Assembly (NCBI GenBank): GCA_964419255.1
Contig: CAYQOU010000021.1
Span: 1 to 59,454, forward strand
DNA from: CAZPHU01 sp964419255
GTDB taxonomy: Bacteria > Fibrobacterota > Chitinivibrionia > Chitinivibrionales > CAYFVL01
Direction: 5' to 3'
Length of the DNA: 59,454 bases
Shown here: positions 24,109 to 33,321 of the stretch, piece by piece
Numbering within the stretch: the first letter of the stretch is position 1
Layout of the letters: each line of letters starts with the position of its first letter
Position numbers and translations under genes: made by a program
Notes under the pieces: generated by a model
Seen by the model: the letters and a program-made list of their open reading frames with translations, nothing else
Databases searched by the model: none
Told to the model about the DNA's origin: nothing

Positions 24109-26148
24109 ATGGTGCAGTTCAGCGAGTCTTTCGAGGCAGACGATATATTCAAACTTCTCTCCCGATCCCTGCCCTATTATCTTGGCGCCTGGAAATCGAT
24201 TAGCTGCACTTTCGGATACTTTGGACGAATAGAACCCACGACATTCAATATGCGCCATACCGCTTCCTCTTCTCCTGTAATCGAGTATGTCGTAAGACCA
24301 CATCTTCAGATCCTGGTCATTCTTTCGGCCTGTGTGCATGCGAATAATTTCCCTGAGGATATAGAGTTGAGCCGGGGTGATATGCTGGAGTATGTAGAGA
24401 AAGGGGTCGCCTGGGCGTGTGCTACACATCTGACCGGAACACATGATGTGGAATCGTTTCTGGATCGAAAAAGATGGGGAGAAAATTGGCGAAGCGGTCT
24501 TTGGACATCTCTTCTATGCCTTGCGACTTTTATGTCCAAAGATTACCTGAGTCCCCAGACTTTGGACAAGGTTCACCGGGTGCTGGCCTTTGAGGCCGAT
24601 CGTTTCATAGATGTACGGCCACCAAGCGGATGCGAGACTGACACCAAAGTCGAAGAAAACGCACAGGATGTCATGGTGATGGCCTGGGCGATCAATTTCC
24701 TTCCCGATCATCCGCACGTAAATGCCTGGAAAAAGTCCCTGGCAATCTGGGCGGTTAACATCGCCACCAGCATAAAAGATACCGCGGATCATACAAATTA
24801 TCTCGACAAATCGGTTAAGCACTGGGTATCTACTCAGACTCTTTTCCCCGACATGACTGCCGAAAACCATGGTTTTTTTCACCCTGAGATTTTCACCTAC
24901 GGCGCTTGGGTCGTTCTTGCCATGGCAGCTTATCGAATGCATGGCAGGCAGGTGCCTTTTTTCTTTCATCGCAAAAATCATCAGAAGACATTCGATGCGC
25001 TTTTGCGTTTTTGTCTTCCCAATGGCATGTTATACGCCCCCGCGAGTAATGACCTGCCGCTTTTTTATCCGCGACCGTTTGCTTTAGCCTGGGGCCTTTG
25101 GAACAACGACCCCCGCGCAATGCGTATAACCACAAAACTGCTAACCTGGATGAGCGCTCAAAATGAGGCCTCGCGGGAAAACGAAGGAGTTCCCTGGATT
25201 GGAGGGTTCGCCGGAAGCAAAGACGGGTGGGAACTGTTGTTTGAGAGTCAGGTCGGCATGGAGCTTGCGCTTCTTGCAATCCTGCCGTTTCCCACCGAAC
25301 AGCGGTTTTACAGTCTCGGGCAGATCGAAAGCTCTGTAGATACCCGACATATCTACCCCTATGTCGAGCTCTGTTATCGGCGCAACTCCCGCTCCACCAG
25401 AAGCGTATCCTGGAAGGCGCTGGGAAAGCACCCGGTCGTCGGAATGAACATCCATTCGTATCCCGAGCTGCTTTGTACCTCCATCGCGGGTATGCTTGGC
25501 ATACCCAGGGTAGATGATAGCAGGTTACGATACTGGGAAGTAGCTTTTCACCACGATCATTTTCAGAAAGATGGATTTGAAACATTCGGGCGTATCGACT
25601 ATTATAATGATGCAAAAAGAAAAATACTGCGCAGGGAGATGCGTGTACTGACATGGGGAGATGATGGAATAATCGTTCTGGACAGATTGATCGCCGAAAC
25701 CGAGCTGTACTTTCCTGAGCAGTATCTCTCTCCCATACACCTGGTAAACGACCGTTGGACTGGGGGGCGACTTGAACTCACCAGCGGATCGTTGCACGAA
25801 ATCATTGAATCAGAAGATGAAGATGGGCGGGAACTCAGCTGTCCATCATTTTGGGCAAGCATCGAATCTACTCTTCTTTTCCAATTTATCTGGGGACGCA
25901 CTAAGGGGCTGACATATATTCCCGCCACTCGCCCCAATGCCCCGCGGTACTGGAAAAACTGCCGGCTGGATACTCTGGCGATCCGTGCAGACGCACAGCA
26001 GTGCATACCAGATTCGATCCCCTATGAAGTCGGCTTTTTCCTGGGTACGGGAAAGAGTCCCCGTCCGTTCAAATCGGCGGGAAACGGAGGTGAACTTTTC
26101 CGTGGTCTGGTCATAATGGATGGGAAAAGTAACGTCGGGTTGAGTTGA
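24109..26148 (+). CDS. large (alpha/alpha) toroid plus beta-sandwich protein, polysaccharide-lyase-like (uncertain)
   Basis: 679 residues from the ATG. The first about 390 residues are helical with repeated aromatic pairs and the segment MTAENHGFFHPEIFTYGAW, which resembles the Asn-His and Tyr positions of toroid-fold lyases (heparinase II/III, PL8-like). The last about 280 residues are beta-rich (RHIYPYVELCYRR, RREMRVLTWGDDGIIVLDRLI, GRLELTSGSLHEIIES). No signal peptide precedes this frame; the only membrane segment is in the overlapping upstream ORF. No good ribosome-binding site is seen, suggesting coupling to upstream translation. The fold is inferred from pattern alone; glycoside hydrolase or epimerase remain possible. 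Confidence 0.45.
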   Translation: MVQFSESFEADDIFKLLSRSLPYYLGAWKSISCTFGYFGRIEPTTFNMRHTASSSPVIEYVVRPHLQILVILSACVHANNFPEDIELSRGDMLEYVEKGVAWACATHLTGTHDVESFLDRKRWGENWRSGLWTSLLCLATFMSKDYLSPQTLDKVHRVLAFEADRFIDVRPPSGCETDTKVEENAQDVMVMAWAINFLPDHPHVNAWKKSLAIWAVNIATSIKDTADHTNYLDKSVKHWVSTQTLFPDMTAENHGFFHPEIFTYGAWVVLAMAAYRMHGRQVPFFFHRKNHQKTFDALLRFCLPNGMLYAPASNDLPLFYPRPFALAWGLWNNDPRAMRITTKLLTWMSAQNEASRENEGVPWIGGFAGSKDGWELLFESQVGMELALLAILPFPTEQRFYSLGQIESSVDTRHIYPYVELCYRRNSRSTRSVSWKALGKHPVVGMNIHSYPELLCTSIAGMLGIPRVDDSRLRYWEVAFHHDHFQKDGFETFGRIDYYNDAKRKILRREMRVLTWGDDGIIVLDRLIAETELYFPEQYLSPIHLVNDRWTGGRLELTSGSLHEIIESEDEDGRELSCPSFWASIESTLLFQFIWGRTKGLTYIPATRPNAPRYWKNCRLDTLAIRADAQQCIPDSIPYEVGFFLGTGKSPRPFKSAGNGGELFRGLVIMDGKSNVGLS

Positions 26149-26160
26149 GCCGACTTTTTT
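26134..26160 (+). terminator. rho-independent terminator
   Basis: gtcgg (26134-26138) pairs with ccgac (26150-26154) across an 11-base loop, followed by six T. The left arm lies in the last codons of the toroid-protein gene. Confidence 0.65.
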
Positions 26161-26320
26161 ATCCTGCGATTAAGATAAGCTCTACATGATAGTATTTCTT
26201 TTGGTTGGCTATTCAAACCTTCATATCCGTTTTGGATTTCATCTTTTCGCCCCCCATTTTATATTTCATAGCCATAAAAAAGATGATGTTACGAATACAA
26301 TCTCAAAAAAGGAGTTAGCT

Positions 26321-26770
26321 ATGTCGTCCTCGATTCTGCAAGCCCTGATGCTGGATATAAAACAGGCGATGAAAGAGCGCCAACAGGAAAAGCTACTGGC
26401 TCTTCGAACACTGCACTCCGAAATTAAAAACCTTCAAATCAACGAGCGTCGGGAACTGTCGGATGCCGATATCGGTGCGGTGATCGGTAAGGCTATCAAG
26501 CAGCGTAACGACTCTATCGAGCAGTTCAAAAATGCCGGCCGGGATGATCTTGCACAGAAAGAACAATTCCAGATCGGGCTGTATAGACAGTACCTGCCTA
26601 AACAGCTTGAGAAAGAAGAAATCGAGAAGCTGGTGGAAGAGGTGATTCTAAAAACCGGGGCAAGTGGCAAGAAAGATATGGGAGCGGTTATGAAAGAACT
26701 TATGCCGCTGGTCAAAGGTCGTGCGGATGGAAAAGTGGTCAGCTCTATAGTCAACCAGAAACTTTCCTGA
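26321..26770 (+). CDS. yqeY: GatB/YqeY domain protein
   Basis: 149 residues, the usual length. It contains LMLDIKQAMKERQQEKLLALRTLHSEIKN, QRNDSIEQFKNAGRDDLAQKE and the C-terminal GKKDMGAVMKELMPLVKGRADG typical of YqeY, a stand-alone relative of the GatB tail domain of tRNA-dependent amidotransferase. Start chosen at aaaaaaggagttagctATG. Its role is poorly defined; tRNA binding is suspected from homology. Its TGA overlaps the ATG of the GSCFA gene by one base. Confidence 0.9.
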   Translation: MSSSILQALMLDIKQAMKERQQEKLLALRTLHSEIKNLQINERRELSDADIGAVIGKAIKQRNDSIEQFKNAGRDDLAQKEQFQIGLYRQYLPKQLEKEEIEKLVEEVILKTGASGKKDMGAVMKELMPLVKGRADGKVVSSIVNQKLS

Positions 26771-27777
26771 TGAGCGCAAAACGATCCGCAGCATCCGCTT
26801 TCCGAACGATGGTACCCATTACGCCAAATCAGCACCGCATCTCACACGGCTCATCAATTGTGAGCATCGGCTCATGCTTTGCCGAAAACATCGGCGATCG
26901 GCTTACCGATTTTCGTTTCGAGCCCCTTCAAAATCCCACCGGTGTGGTCTACAACCCCCTTTCGCTGGCAGCCAGCCTCATGCGATTGCTGAAAGGAACC
27001 CCCTACAGCCCCGATGATACTTTCGAGTTTAATGGATGCTGGAGATGTTTCGATTATCACTCCCGATTCTCCGCCGTCACCCAGGATGAACTTCTTCAAA
27101 ATATCAATGGTATTCTTTCATACACTCACAGGTTTCTCAATTCGCTGGATACGCTAATTATCACTCTGGGAACCGCATATGGGTATTTTCTGAAAGATAC
27201 AGATCAGGTAGTGTCAAACTGTCATCGACTTCCTGCCAAACGATTCGATAGACGGCTGATAACGAATGAAGAGGCTTCCAGGAGACTTTCGGAGGTTTTG
27301 GAATATCTTCTTTTTCTTCGTCCCTCCTTGAATGTTATTATGACTGTAAGCCCGGTGCGTCACCTGAGGGATAATCCACACGAAAACAGCATCAGCAAGG
27401 CGCACCTTCTCTGCTGCGTGGAAAACATTCAGAGAATTTTTCCAGAACATGTCTACTATTTCCCCGCATACGAAATCATGATTGATGAATTACGCGACTA
27501 CCGCTTCTATGAGCGGGATATGGCCCATCCCTCAGACCTGGCCGTTGATTATATTTGGGATCAGTTCTGCAAAGCTTGCCTCTCCGATGAGGCACAGGGG
27601 TTTGTTGCCGACTATGAACCGGTGAGAAACGCACGGAACCATCGTATAGAAAATTCTTCTTCCTCACAGACACGTCAATTCGCCCGCACAATGCTTGAAA
27701 AAATAGATAGACTTGAGAAAAAGCACCCCAACATTGCTCTCGATGACGATCGTGATTACTTTAATACTTTATTATGA
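26770..27777 (+). CDS. GSCFA domain protein (SGNH-like)
   Basis: 335 residues. The defining motif is SIGSCFAENIGDRL near residue 33, followed by NPTGVVYNPLSLA, DTLIITLGTAYGYFL and VSPVRHLRDNP, all characteristic of the GSCFA family. These are related to SGNH hydrolases and sit in envelope or secondary loci, but no reaction is established. It overlaps yqeY by one base and the glycosyltransferase 9 gene by four, forming a coupled trio. Cytoplasmic by sequence (no signal peptide). Confidence 0.85.
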   Translation: MSAKRSAASAFRTMVPITPNQHRISHGSSIVSIGSCFAENIGDRLTDFRFEPLQNPTGVVYNPLSLAASLMRLLKGTPYSPDDTFEFNGCWRCFDYHSRFSAVTQDELLQNINGILSYTHRFLNSLDTLIITLGTAYGYFLKDTDQVVSNCHRLPAKRFDRRLITNEEASRRLSEVLEYLLFLRPSLNVIMTVSPVRHLRDNPHENSISKAHLLCCVENIQRIFPEHVYYFPAYEIMIDELRDYRFYERDMAHPSDLAVDYIWDQFCKACLSDEAQGFVADYEPVRNARNHRIENSSSSQTRQFARTMLEKIDRLEKKHPNIALDDDRDYFNTLL

Positions 27778-28697
27778 GCACTCTCATATATCATAGCGGT
27801 GCACTGGGAGATTTCGTTACTGTTCTCCCGATGATATATCTGTGGCGCAACCGTTTCCCCAGAGAAAGAATCTGTCTGCTCACCAGAAAACGGCATGCAG
27901 AACTGGCCATAGCGGCCCGACTGGCAGATACATGGTGGGATCTGGATGCTGCAGAGACAGCATCTCTGTTTTCTCATACCCCCCGAAAAGATGTGATCCA
28001 AAGATTGAAGCTGTTTTCCGAGGCGTTTCTGTTTGCACCGCAAAATTCGCCGGTTCTCTCCAATCTTGAAACGGCCGGAGTTCCCCGGATCCACTCTCAG
28101 CCACCGTTCCCGGCAATACGGGAACACGTTGTTGATTATCATTTGAAGCTGCTGCCGATTGAAGAAACCCTCACAAACATCCAACCGCCTCTGAGATTTC
28201 TCGATCAGCTGCACCAGGATCTGTCTAGCAAAGACGGGGTGATCATCCATCCGGGTTCGGGAAGTAAGCGCAAAAACTGGCCCTGGCAAAATTTCCTGCA
28301 CCTGGCAGAGTATTTGAGGTCGAGAAGAGAATCATTCTCATGGCTTCTGGGACCGGCGGAGCAAGCAGTTCGTGTGCCTTCCGGAGATGTTATTTTAAGA
28401 ACCGATTCGCTGCCGGAGTTATCTCGAGCATTGTGCTCTGCCAGATTGTTCATCGGCAATGATTCCGGGGTGTCTCACCTCAGTGCCGCACTGGGTGTCA
28501 GCTCGATTGTACTCTTTGGCCCATCCGATCCAGACGTATGGGCACCGCGGGGAAATCATGTTACCGTACTCCGCGGAAGCTGCAAACGTGCTCCCTGCCA
28601 TCCGGGAAAACAGCCTGTGGCTTGCACAGGTGAGTGTATGAAAGAAATCGACGTGGAGAGTGTTATCGATTTATGCATCTCGTCGGCAAAAACTTAA
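27774..28697 (+). CDS. family 9 glycosyltransferase (LPS heptosyltransferase-like)
   Basis: 307 residues. It begins STLIYHSGALGDFVTVLPMIYLWR, the GT9 acceptor-side start with GALGD, and has VIIHPGSGSKRKNWPWQNF and FIGNDSGVSHLSAALGVSSIVLFGPSDPDVWAPRG, the ADP-heptose-binding block. GT9 enzymes add heptoses to the LPS inner core at the cytoplasmic membrane face. Two late Cys-containing segments (KRAPCHPGKQPVACTGECM) are typical too. Four-base overlap with the GSCFA gene. Acceptor position unknown. Confidence 0.85.
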   Translation: MSTLIYHSGALGDFVTVLPMIYLWRNRFPRERICLLTRKRHAELAIAARLADTWWDLDAAETASLFSHTPRKDVIQRLKLFSEAFLFAPQNSPVLSNLETAGVPRIHSQPPFPAIREHVVDYHLKLLPIEETLTNIQPPLRFLDQLHQDLSSKDGVIIHPGSGSKRKNWPWQNFLHLAEYLRSRRESFSWLLGPAEQAVRVPSGDVILRTDSLPELSRALCSARLFIGNDSGVSHLSAALGVSSIVLFGPSDPDVWAPRGNHVTVLRGSCKRAPCHPGKQPVACTGECMKEIDVESVIDLCISSAKT

Positions 28698-29013
28698 AGG
28701 TAAAGGATTGTATCCTTTCTAATCAACGCGCAATACTTTCCACATCCTTTTTTGAGCCTCCCAATAACCAAAGAAGCATCTATCAGGCGTACATAAATGT
28801 ATACCCCGTCCGTACACAAGACATGTGATATAGACATATGACGATAAATGACACAACTGTTTATTTTTTCGTTTAATAAATGCAATATAGGACATACGGG
28901 TACGACTAAAGGTAAAAGAGGTTATTTTTCTCACTCTATTGGTCGTAATGCCGCAAAGAACTATTTTATCATAACTTCAGTTATCTTCCATTCGAAAAAT
29001 TTAGGAGTAGGCA
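28698..29013. other. ahcY leader region, no gene seen
   Basis: 316 bp of A+T-rich DNA. A small hairpin aaaggat-tgt-atccttt (28702-28718) directly after the glycosyltransferase stop may be a weak terminator. I looked for SAH and SAM riboswitch signatures in front of ahcY and saw none. ttaggag lies before the ahcY ATG. No credible small ORF. Confidence 0.5.
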
Positions 29014-30438
29014 ATGACTTCCAAGATTGATATCTTTGCTGATTTACCCCACCAGGTTGCCGACATGAGTCTGGCGGAATGGGGACGAAAAGAAATTGAA
29101 ATGGCCGAGCATGAGATGCCGGGTTTAATGGCTATTCGCGAGAAATATGCCGCGCAGAAGCCACTGGCCGGTGCCCGTATATCCGGCTCTCTGCACATGA
29201 CAATTCAAACAGCAGTACTGATCGAGACTCTGACAGCACTCGGTGCGGAGGTGCGATGGGCCAGCTGTAACATATTCTCCACTCAGGATCATGCGGCGGC
29301 CGCAATCGCCAAAACGGGTGTTCCGGTTTTCGCCTGGAAGGGAGAAACGATAGCTGATTACTGGGCGTGTACCTTTCAGGCGCTCTCATTTCCCGGCGGA
29401 AAAGGACCGAATCTGATTGTCGATGATGGCGGTGATGCGACATTGCTGATGCACCTTGGCTACAAAGCCGAAAAAGACCCTTCCATTATTGAGGTACCGG
29501 TTGATACAGAGGATGAAACCGAACTGTACGCAGTGATCAAGAGAGTAATCAATGAAAAAAGTGGCCTTTTCTCACAATGGGCAAAGGAGTGGAAAGGGGT
29601 TTCGGAAGAAACCACCACCGGTGTTCACCGTCTGTATCAGATGATGAGCAGAAAAGATCTTTTGGTTCCCGCATTCAATGTAAATGACTCGGTCACCAAG
29701 TCAAAATTCGATAACCTGTACGGATGCAGAGAGTCGCTGGCCGATGGTATCAAACGTGCCACGGATGTAATGGTTGCGGGTAAAAACGTGGTAGTATGCG
29801 GATATGGCGATGTTGGTAAGGGGTGCGCACAGTCCATGCGAGGATTTGGCGCACGTGTATTGATTACCGAAATCGACCCGATATGCGCTCTTCAGGCTCT
29901 TATGGAGGGCTTCGAAGTCACGACTATGGAAGAGGCGCTGGCGGAAGGTGATATCTATGTCACTGCAACCGGAAACAAGGATGTCATTACCGCAGACCAC
30001 ATGGCAAGGATGAAAAACCAGGCTATCGTCTGTAACATCGGTCACTTTGACAGCGAAATACAGGTTGCCCGCCTCAACTCTCTTCCAAACGTCAGGAAGG
30101 AAGAAATCAAACCTCAGGTGGATCGATATACTTTCGAGAACGGCAATCAGATATTCTTACTGGCGGAAGGCCGCCTTGTTAATCTTGGTTGTGCAACCGG
30201 ACATCCCTCCTTTGTAATGTCCAATTCGTTTTCCAACCAGGTATTGGCACAGCTTGATTTGTGGCAAAACGACTACGAAGTTGATGTTTACCGTCTGCCA
30301 AAAAATCTTGACGAGGAAGTTGCGCGACTTCACGTAGAGAAGCTTGGCGGTAGGATTACCAAACTTTCTCGGGAGCAGGCCGACTATATCGGTGTTCCAC
30401 AGGAAGGTCCTTTTAAACCGGAGCACTACCGCTACTAA
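29014..30438 (+). CDS. ahcY: adenosylhomocysteinase
   Basis: 474 residues. It hydrolyses S-adenosylhomocysteine to adenosine and homocysteine, using bound NAD, and so keeps methylation reactions going. Visible blocks: ISGSLHMTIQTAVLIETL, WASCNIFSTQDHAAAAIA, the NAD-binding VVVCGYGDVGKGCA, CNIGHFDSEI, and the C-terminal GPFKPEHYRY whose Lys and Tyr reach the neighbouring subunit's NAD. Length and ends match the family. Cytoplasmic tetramer by homology. It is its own transcription unit with a 316-bp leader. Confidence 0.97.
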   Translation: MTSKIDIFADLPHQVADMSLAEWGRKEIEMAEHEMPGLMAIREKYAAQKPLAGARISGSLHMTIQTAVLIETLTALGAEVRWASCNIFSTQDHAAAAIAKTGVPVFAWKGETIADYWACTFQALSFPGGKGPNLIVDDGGDATLLMHLGYKAEKDPSIIEVPVDTEDETELYAVIKRVINEKSGLFSQWAKEWKGVSEETTTGVHRLYQMMSRKDLLVPAFNVNDSVTKSKFDNLYGCRESLADGIKRATDVMVAGKNVVVCGYGDVGKGCAQSMRGFGARVLITEIDPICALQALMEGFEVTTMEEALAEGDIYVTATGNKDVITADHMARMKNQAIVCNIGHFDSEIQVARLNSLPNVRKEEIKPQVDRYTFENGNQIFLLAEGRLVNLGCATGHPSFVMSNSFSNQVLAQLDLWQNDYEVDVYRLPKNLDEEVARLHVEKLGGRITKLSREQADYIGVPQEGPFKPEHYRY

Positions 30439-30452
30439 ACCCGTTTTTTTGA

Positions 30453-30476
30453 GGAACCCTGCTCAGGCAGGGTTCC
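30453..30476 (+). terminator. strong stem-loop after ahcY
   Basis: ggaaccctgc-tcag-gcagggttcc is a perfect 10-bp stem with a four-base loop 14 bp after the ahcY stop. No T-run follows, so it may be a transcript-end stabiliser or a non-canonical terminator. A further inverted repeat, cggtacg / cgtaccg, lies at 30516-30543. Confidence 0.5.
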
Positions 30477-30688
30477 CTACTATGCCTGCATCACAAGTGT
30501 TCGTCAGATAACATACGGTACGAATGGTTCTTTTTCCGTACCGATTACGGTGCTTGATACAAGAAAGAGTTCTAAAACGGCAGCCGTTAACTGGTTCGTG
30601 TATCCATGTTTTTTTGAATGGAATTATTGGATGCGGGAGATACAGGAGTTAAATGTGCAGTTGGAATGCATAAAAGGAGAGGTTTAAC

Positions 30689-31531
30689 ATGGCCCATTGT
30701 GTTGTTGCCGAAGCAGAAAAGATTCTCGATAAAAAGTTTCCTGTCCTCAATGCAGGATTTGTTCGTCTGATTGACTACATGGGCAGTGACGAGCGTATAG
30801 TGCAATCGGCCCGTGTTTCCTACGGGAAAGGAACTAAAACATACCGACAGGATAAGGGGCTGATTAACTATCTGCTTCGTAACGAGCATACTTCGCCCTT
30901 TGAGCAGGTCGTTTTCACCTTTCATATAAAGCTGCCGATCTTCGTCGCCCGCCAGTGGATTCGCCACCGCACCGCACGTGTTAATGAGATATCAGGCCGC
31001 TATAGTGTCATGCGTTCAGAATTCTATCTTCCGGAAAGGCAGGATATCGCTCTTCAGAGCGAAGATAATAAACAGGGTCGTGCAACCGATACGGTTCCCG
31101 CCTCTCTGCAGGAGAAAGTGCTTAACATACTGACAGATGAGCAGAAAGCGATCTACCTTAATTACGAGCGCCTTTTGAATGAAAATATCGCCCGCGAGCT
31201 GGCTCGAATCAATCTGCCTCTCAGCCTCTATACAGAATGGTACTGGCAGATAGATCTGCACAACCTTTTCCATTTCCTCCGCCTCAGACTCGATCCCCAT
31301 GCGCAGAAAGAAATCCGTGTGTATGCCGAAGCTATCTACGATATAGCCCAAAAAGTCTGTCCGGTTGCCTGTGAAGCCTTCGAAAACCATATAAAAGGCG
31401 GGGTGCGCTTCTCCCGTTCGGAAATGGAAGCCGTTAAGAATCTAATCAGGGGTGAAGGCGTATCTATGGAAGAAAGATCCTATGAACAGTTAATTCAAAA
31501 GTTGGGTTTTGATCCCAGACAGGTACGGTAA
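30689..31531 (+). CDS. thyX: flavin-dependent thymidylate synthase
   Basis: 280 residues. It makes dTMP from dUMP with FAD and methylene-THF. The ThyX signature is present as RHRTARVNEISGRYS, preceded by LRNEHTSPFEQVVFTFHIKLPIFVARQWI and followed by DLHNLFHFLRLRLDPHAQKEIR. Start ATG after aaaaggagag. It depends on the same folate pool that glyA feeds. The next gene follows after three bases, so it is co-transcribed with the cysteine synthase. Confidence 0.95.
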   Translation: MAHCVVAEAEKILDKKFPVLNAGFVRLIDYMGSDERIVQSARVSYGKGTKTYRQDKGLINYLLRNEHTSPFEQVVFTFHIKLPIFVARQWIRHRTARVNEISGRYSVMRSEFYLPERQDIALQSEDNKQGRATDTVPASLQEKVLNILTDEQKAIYLNYERLLNENIARELARINLPLSLYTEWYWQIDLHNLFHFLRLRLDPHAQKEIRVYAEAIYDIAQKVCPVACEAFENHIKGGVRFSRSEMEAVKNLIRGEGVSMEERSYEQLIQKLGFDPRQVR

Positions 31532-31534
31532 GCG

Positions 31535-32422
31535 ATGAAAGCAAGCAATATTTTAGATCTGATCGGTAACACTCCCCTGATCAGTTTACGTGACGAGCCG
31601 ATTGTGGCAAAAGCTGAATTTCTCAATCCGGGAGGCAGTGTAAAAGACCGTGTTGCCCTCTCTATGATAGAAGCGGCACAGCGGGACGGTCTGTTAAAAC
31701 CGGGAATGAACATTGTGGAACCGACCTCCGGCAACACCGGCATCGGGGTGACAATGGTCGGGATTGCCAAAGGCTACACGGTCACAATCGTTATGCCTCA
31801 GGGAATGAGCAGGGAACGTAAAAATATCATAAAAGTACTCGGTGGCCGGCTCATCGAAACGCCCGATGAGCTGGGGGTTGAAGGTGCGGTTCGTAAAGCG
31901 GAACAAATCGCAGAAGAGCTTGGTGCCTACATGCCTCAACAGTTTAAAAACCCTCACAACCCACAGGCACACTACGAATTTACCGCCCCCGAGTTGTGGC
32001 GCCAGACGAGTGGCAAAGTGGATGCGTTTATAGCCGGTGTCGGAAGTGGAGGGACGATTCAGGGAATTGGTAAGTTTCTTAAGGAGCACAGCCCCGCTAC
32101 CAGAATCTGCGCCGTCGAGCCGGCAAACGTCTCCGCATTACTGGGCCACGAACCCGGCCTTCATCAGATTCAGGGCATAGGTGATGGATTCATACCCGAT
32201 ATACTCGATATCTCCCTTATAGATGAGGTGATCGAGGTCACCGATGAAGATGCTGTAGAGACAACCAGAGAGCTTGCACGCTCAAACTCTCTTCTGGTGG
32301 GAACATCATCCGGAGCCAACGTCTGGGCGGCACGTCAGATTGCATCGAGGCACCCCGACTGGCGTATCGTTACGATTCTGGCCGACCGGGCGGAAAGATA
32401 TTTTAGTACAGGACTTCTGTAA
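31535..32422 (+). CDS. cysteine synthase (O-acetylserine sulfhydrylase)
   Basis: 295 residues, PLP fold type II. The PLP-lysine segment NPGGSVKDRVA, the substrate loop EPTSGNTGIG, the phosphate-cup GVGSGGTIQGIGK and the C-terminal LVGTSSGANVWAA all match CysK/CysM. It makes cysteine from O-acetylserine and sulfide. CysK and CysM cannot be separated by eye. It is three bases behind thyX, an unusual partnership. It ends at YFSTGLL, like CysM/CysK proteins. Confidence 0.9.
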   Translation: MKASNILDLIGNTPLISLRDEPIVAKAEFLNPGGSVKDRVALSMIEAAQRDGLLKPGMNIVEPTSGNTGIGVTMVGIAKGYTVTIVMPQGMSRERKNIIKVLGGRLIETPDELGVEGAVRKAEQIAEELGAYMPQQFKNPHNPQAHYEFTAPELWRQTSGKVDAFIAGVGSGGTIQGIGKFLKEHSPATRICAVEPANVSALLGHEPGLHQIQGIGDGFIPDILDISLIDEVIEVTDEDAVETTRELARSNSLLVGTSSGANVWAARQIASRHPDWRIVTILADRAERYFSTGLL

Positions 32423-32469
32423 CCTACCTTGTGCAAGTCGAAGTGGGTGACTCTCGCAATGTAGTCTGA

Positions 32470-32516
32470 CACCTGCCTGTCTGCCGTTCCATCTCGCAGA
32501 AGCGGAAGACGGGTGG
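32470..32516 (+). other. stem-loop in the convergent gap after cysteine synthase
   Basis: ctgtct (32477-32482) pairs with agacgg (32507-32512), extended inward by ccg/cgg (32484-32486 with 32503-32505), in the 240-bp gap between the cysteine synthase gene and the convergent Nudix gene. No T-run follows immediately. A second T-rich part (32529-32596) with ccgg-ttttttcg-ccgg may act as a terminator for the opposite strand. No gene seen in the gap. Confidence 0.35.
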
Positions 32517-32662
32517 GATAGGAAAGCGCCTTCTTTTGTAGTTTAATTTTGTCTCGTTTTTTTATCGATCCGGTTTTTTCGCCGGCTTTTTCGGTCCGAG
32601 TAACGAAGGTGCGGTAATCGAAAAAGCGATTCCGGCTCTGCAGGACTTAGATGAAAATATGC

Positions 32663-33310
32663 TTAACCAGCAGAAACAACTTCATATGGCCGTAGCAATC
32701 CGCAATATTCCTGTATCATGATAGACAGGTCGTTGGTGTAAAGTGCCTTATGTTCTGAAAGCTCTTTCAGCAACTCCTCGCAGGAAAAAACCACCAATCC
32801 GCTACTCTCCCCGTCCACAAATCTGACATGTCCGTTGTAGTAACCGATGTATGTGGCAACCGTGAGAGGCAGCTCGAAAGTTTCTCCAGTCTCGGTCGTC
32901 CGTCTCGATTTCCAGAATAGACGTGTGTCTACCGGCCGTAACACTCCGATTATCTCCAAATGCATCTGATCGACTGCCCGCCAAAATTCTTCATCACGTA
33001 AGACAACTGCGGCAAACCCAAGCTCCTCGGCACATTCCCGAATAATAGCGGTATCGAAAGCCGAACCCGAGGGAACGTGTCCTTCGATGGATTTATCCCA
33101 TAGTCCGGGGTTTTCCCCTTTTGCGGCACTTCGCTTCTGCAGATATATGCGGCCATCGGTATTCATCAGAAGGAGACGTACCTGTTTTATCTGTGTTTCG
33201 ATCGAACCCTTTAGAGCATACTCCTGTTTGATGCTTTTATAATAGCTACTCCGTTCTCTTGTCTGAAGAAGCTTTCCGTCTTTATCCAAGATATCCAGAA
33301 TTTCCGCCAT
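32663..33310 (-). CDS. Nudix hydrolase, IPP-isomerase-like
   Basis: 215 residues. The Nudix box runs GHVPSGSAFDTAIIRECAEELGF: the RE-x2-EE-x-G core is intact, but the first Glu (GX5E) is Ser. Preceding IYLQKRSAAKGENPGLWDKSIEGHV and following sequence resemble the isopentenyl-diphosphate-isomerase-like Nudix subgroup, which hydrolyses nucleoside- or isoprenoid-type diphosphates. agaggag precedes the ATG. It is 11 bases downstream of an alpha/beta hydrolase gene in the same operon. Substrate unknown. Confidence 0.8.
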   Translation of the reverse strand: MAEILDILDKDGKLLQTRERSSYYKSIKQEYALKGSIETQIKQVRLLLMNTDGRIYLQKRSAAKGENPGLWDKSIEGHVPSGSAFDTAIIRECAEELGFAAVVLRDEEFWRAVDQMHLEIIGVLRPVDTRLFWKSRRTTETGETFELPLTVATYIGYYNGHVRFVDGESSGLVVFSCEELLKELSEHKALYTNDLSIMIQEYCGLLRPYEVVSAG

Positions 33311-33321
33311 GGCTCCTCTGT

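Noticed and set aside
24893..25654. 253-codon minus-strand frame
   Set aside because: Antisense to the toroid-protein gene; Cys/Arg-rich nonsense composition.
28698..29013. SAH or SAM riboswitch before ahcY
   Set aside because: Searched by eye for the conserved cores; none present.
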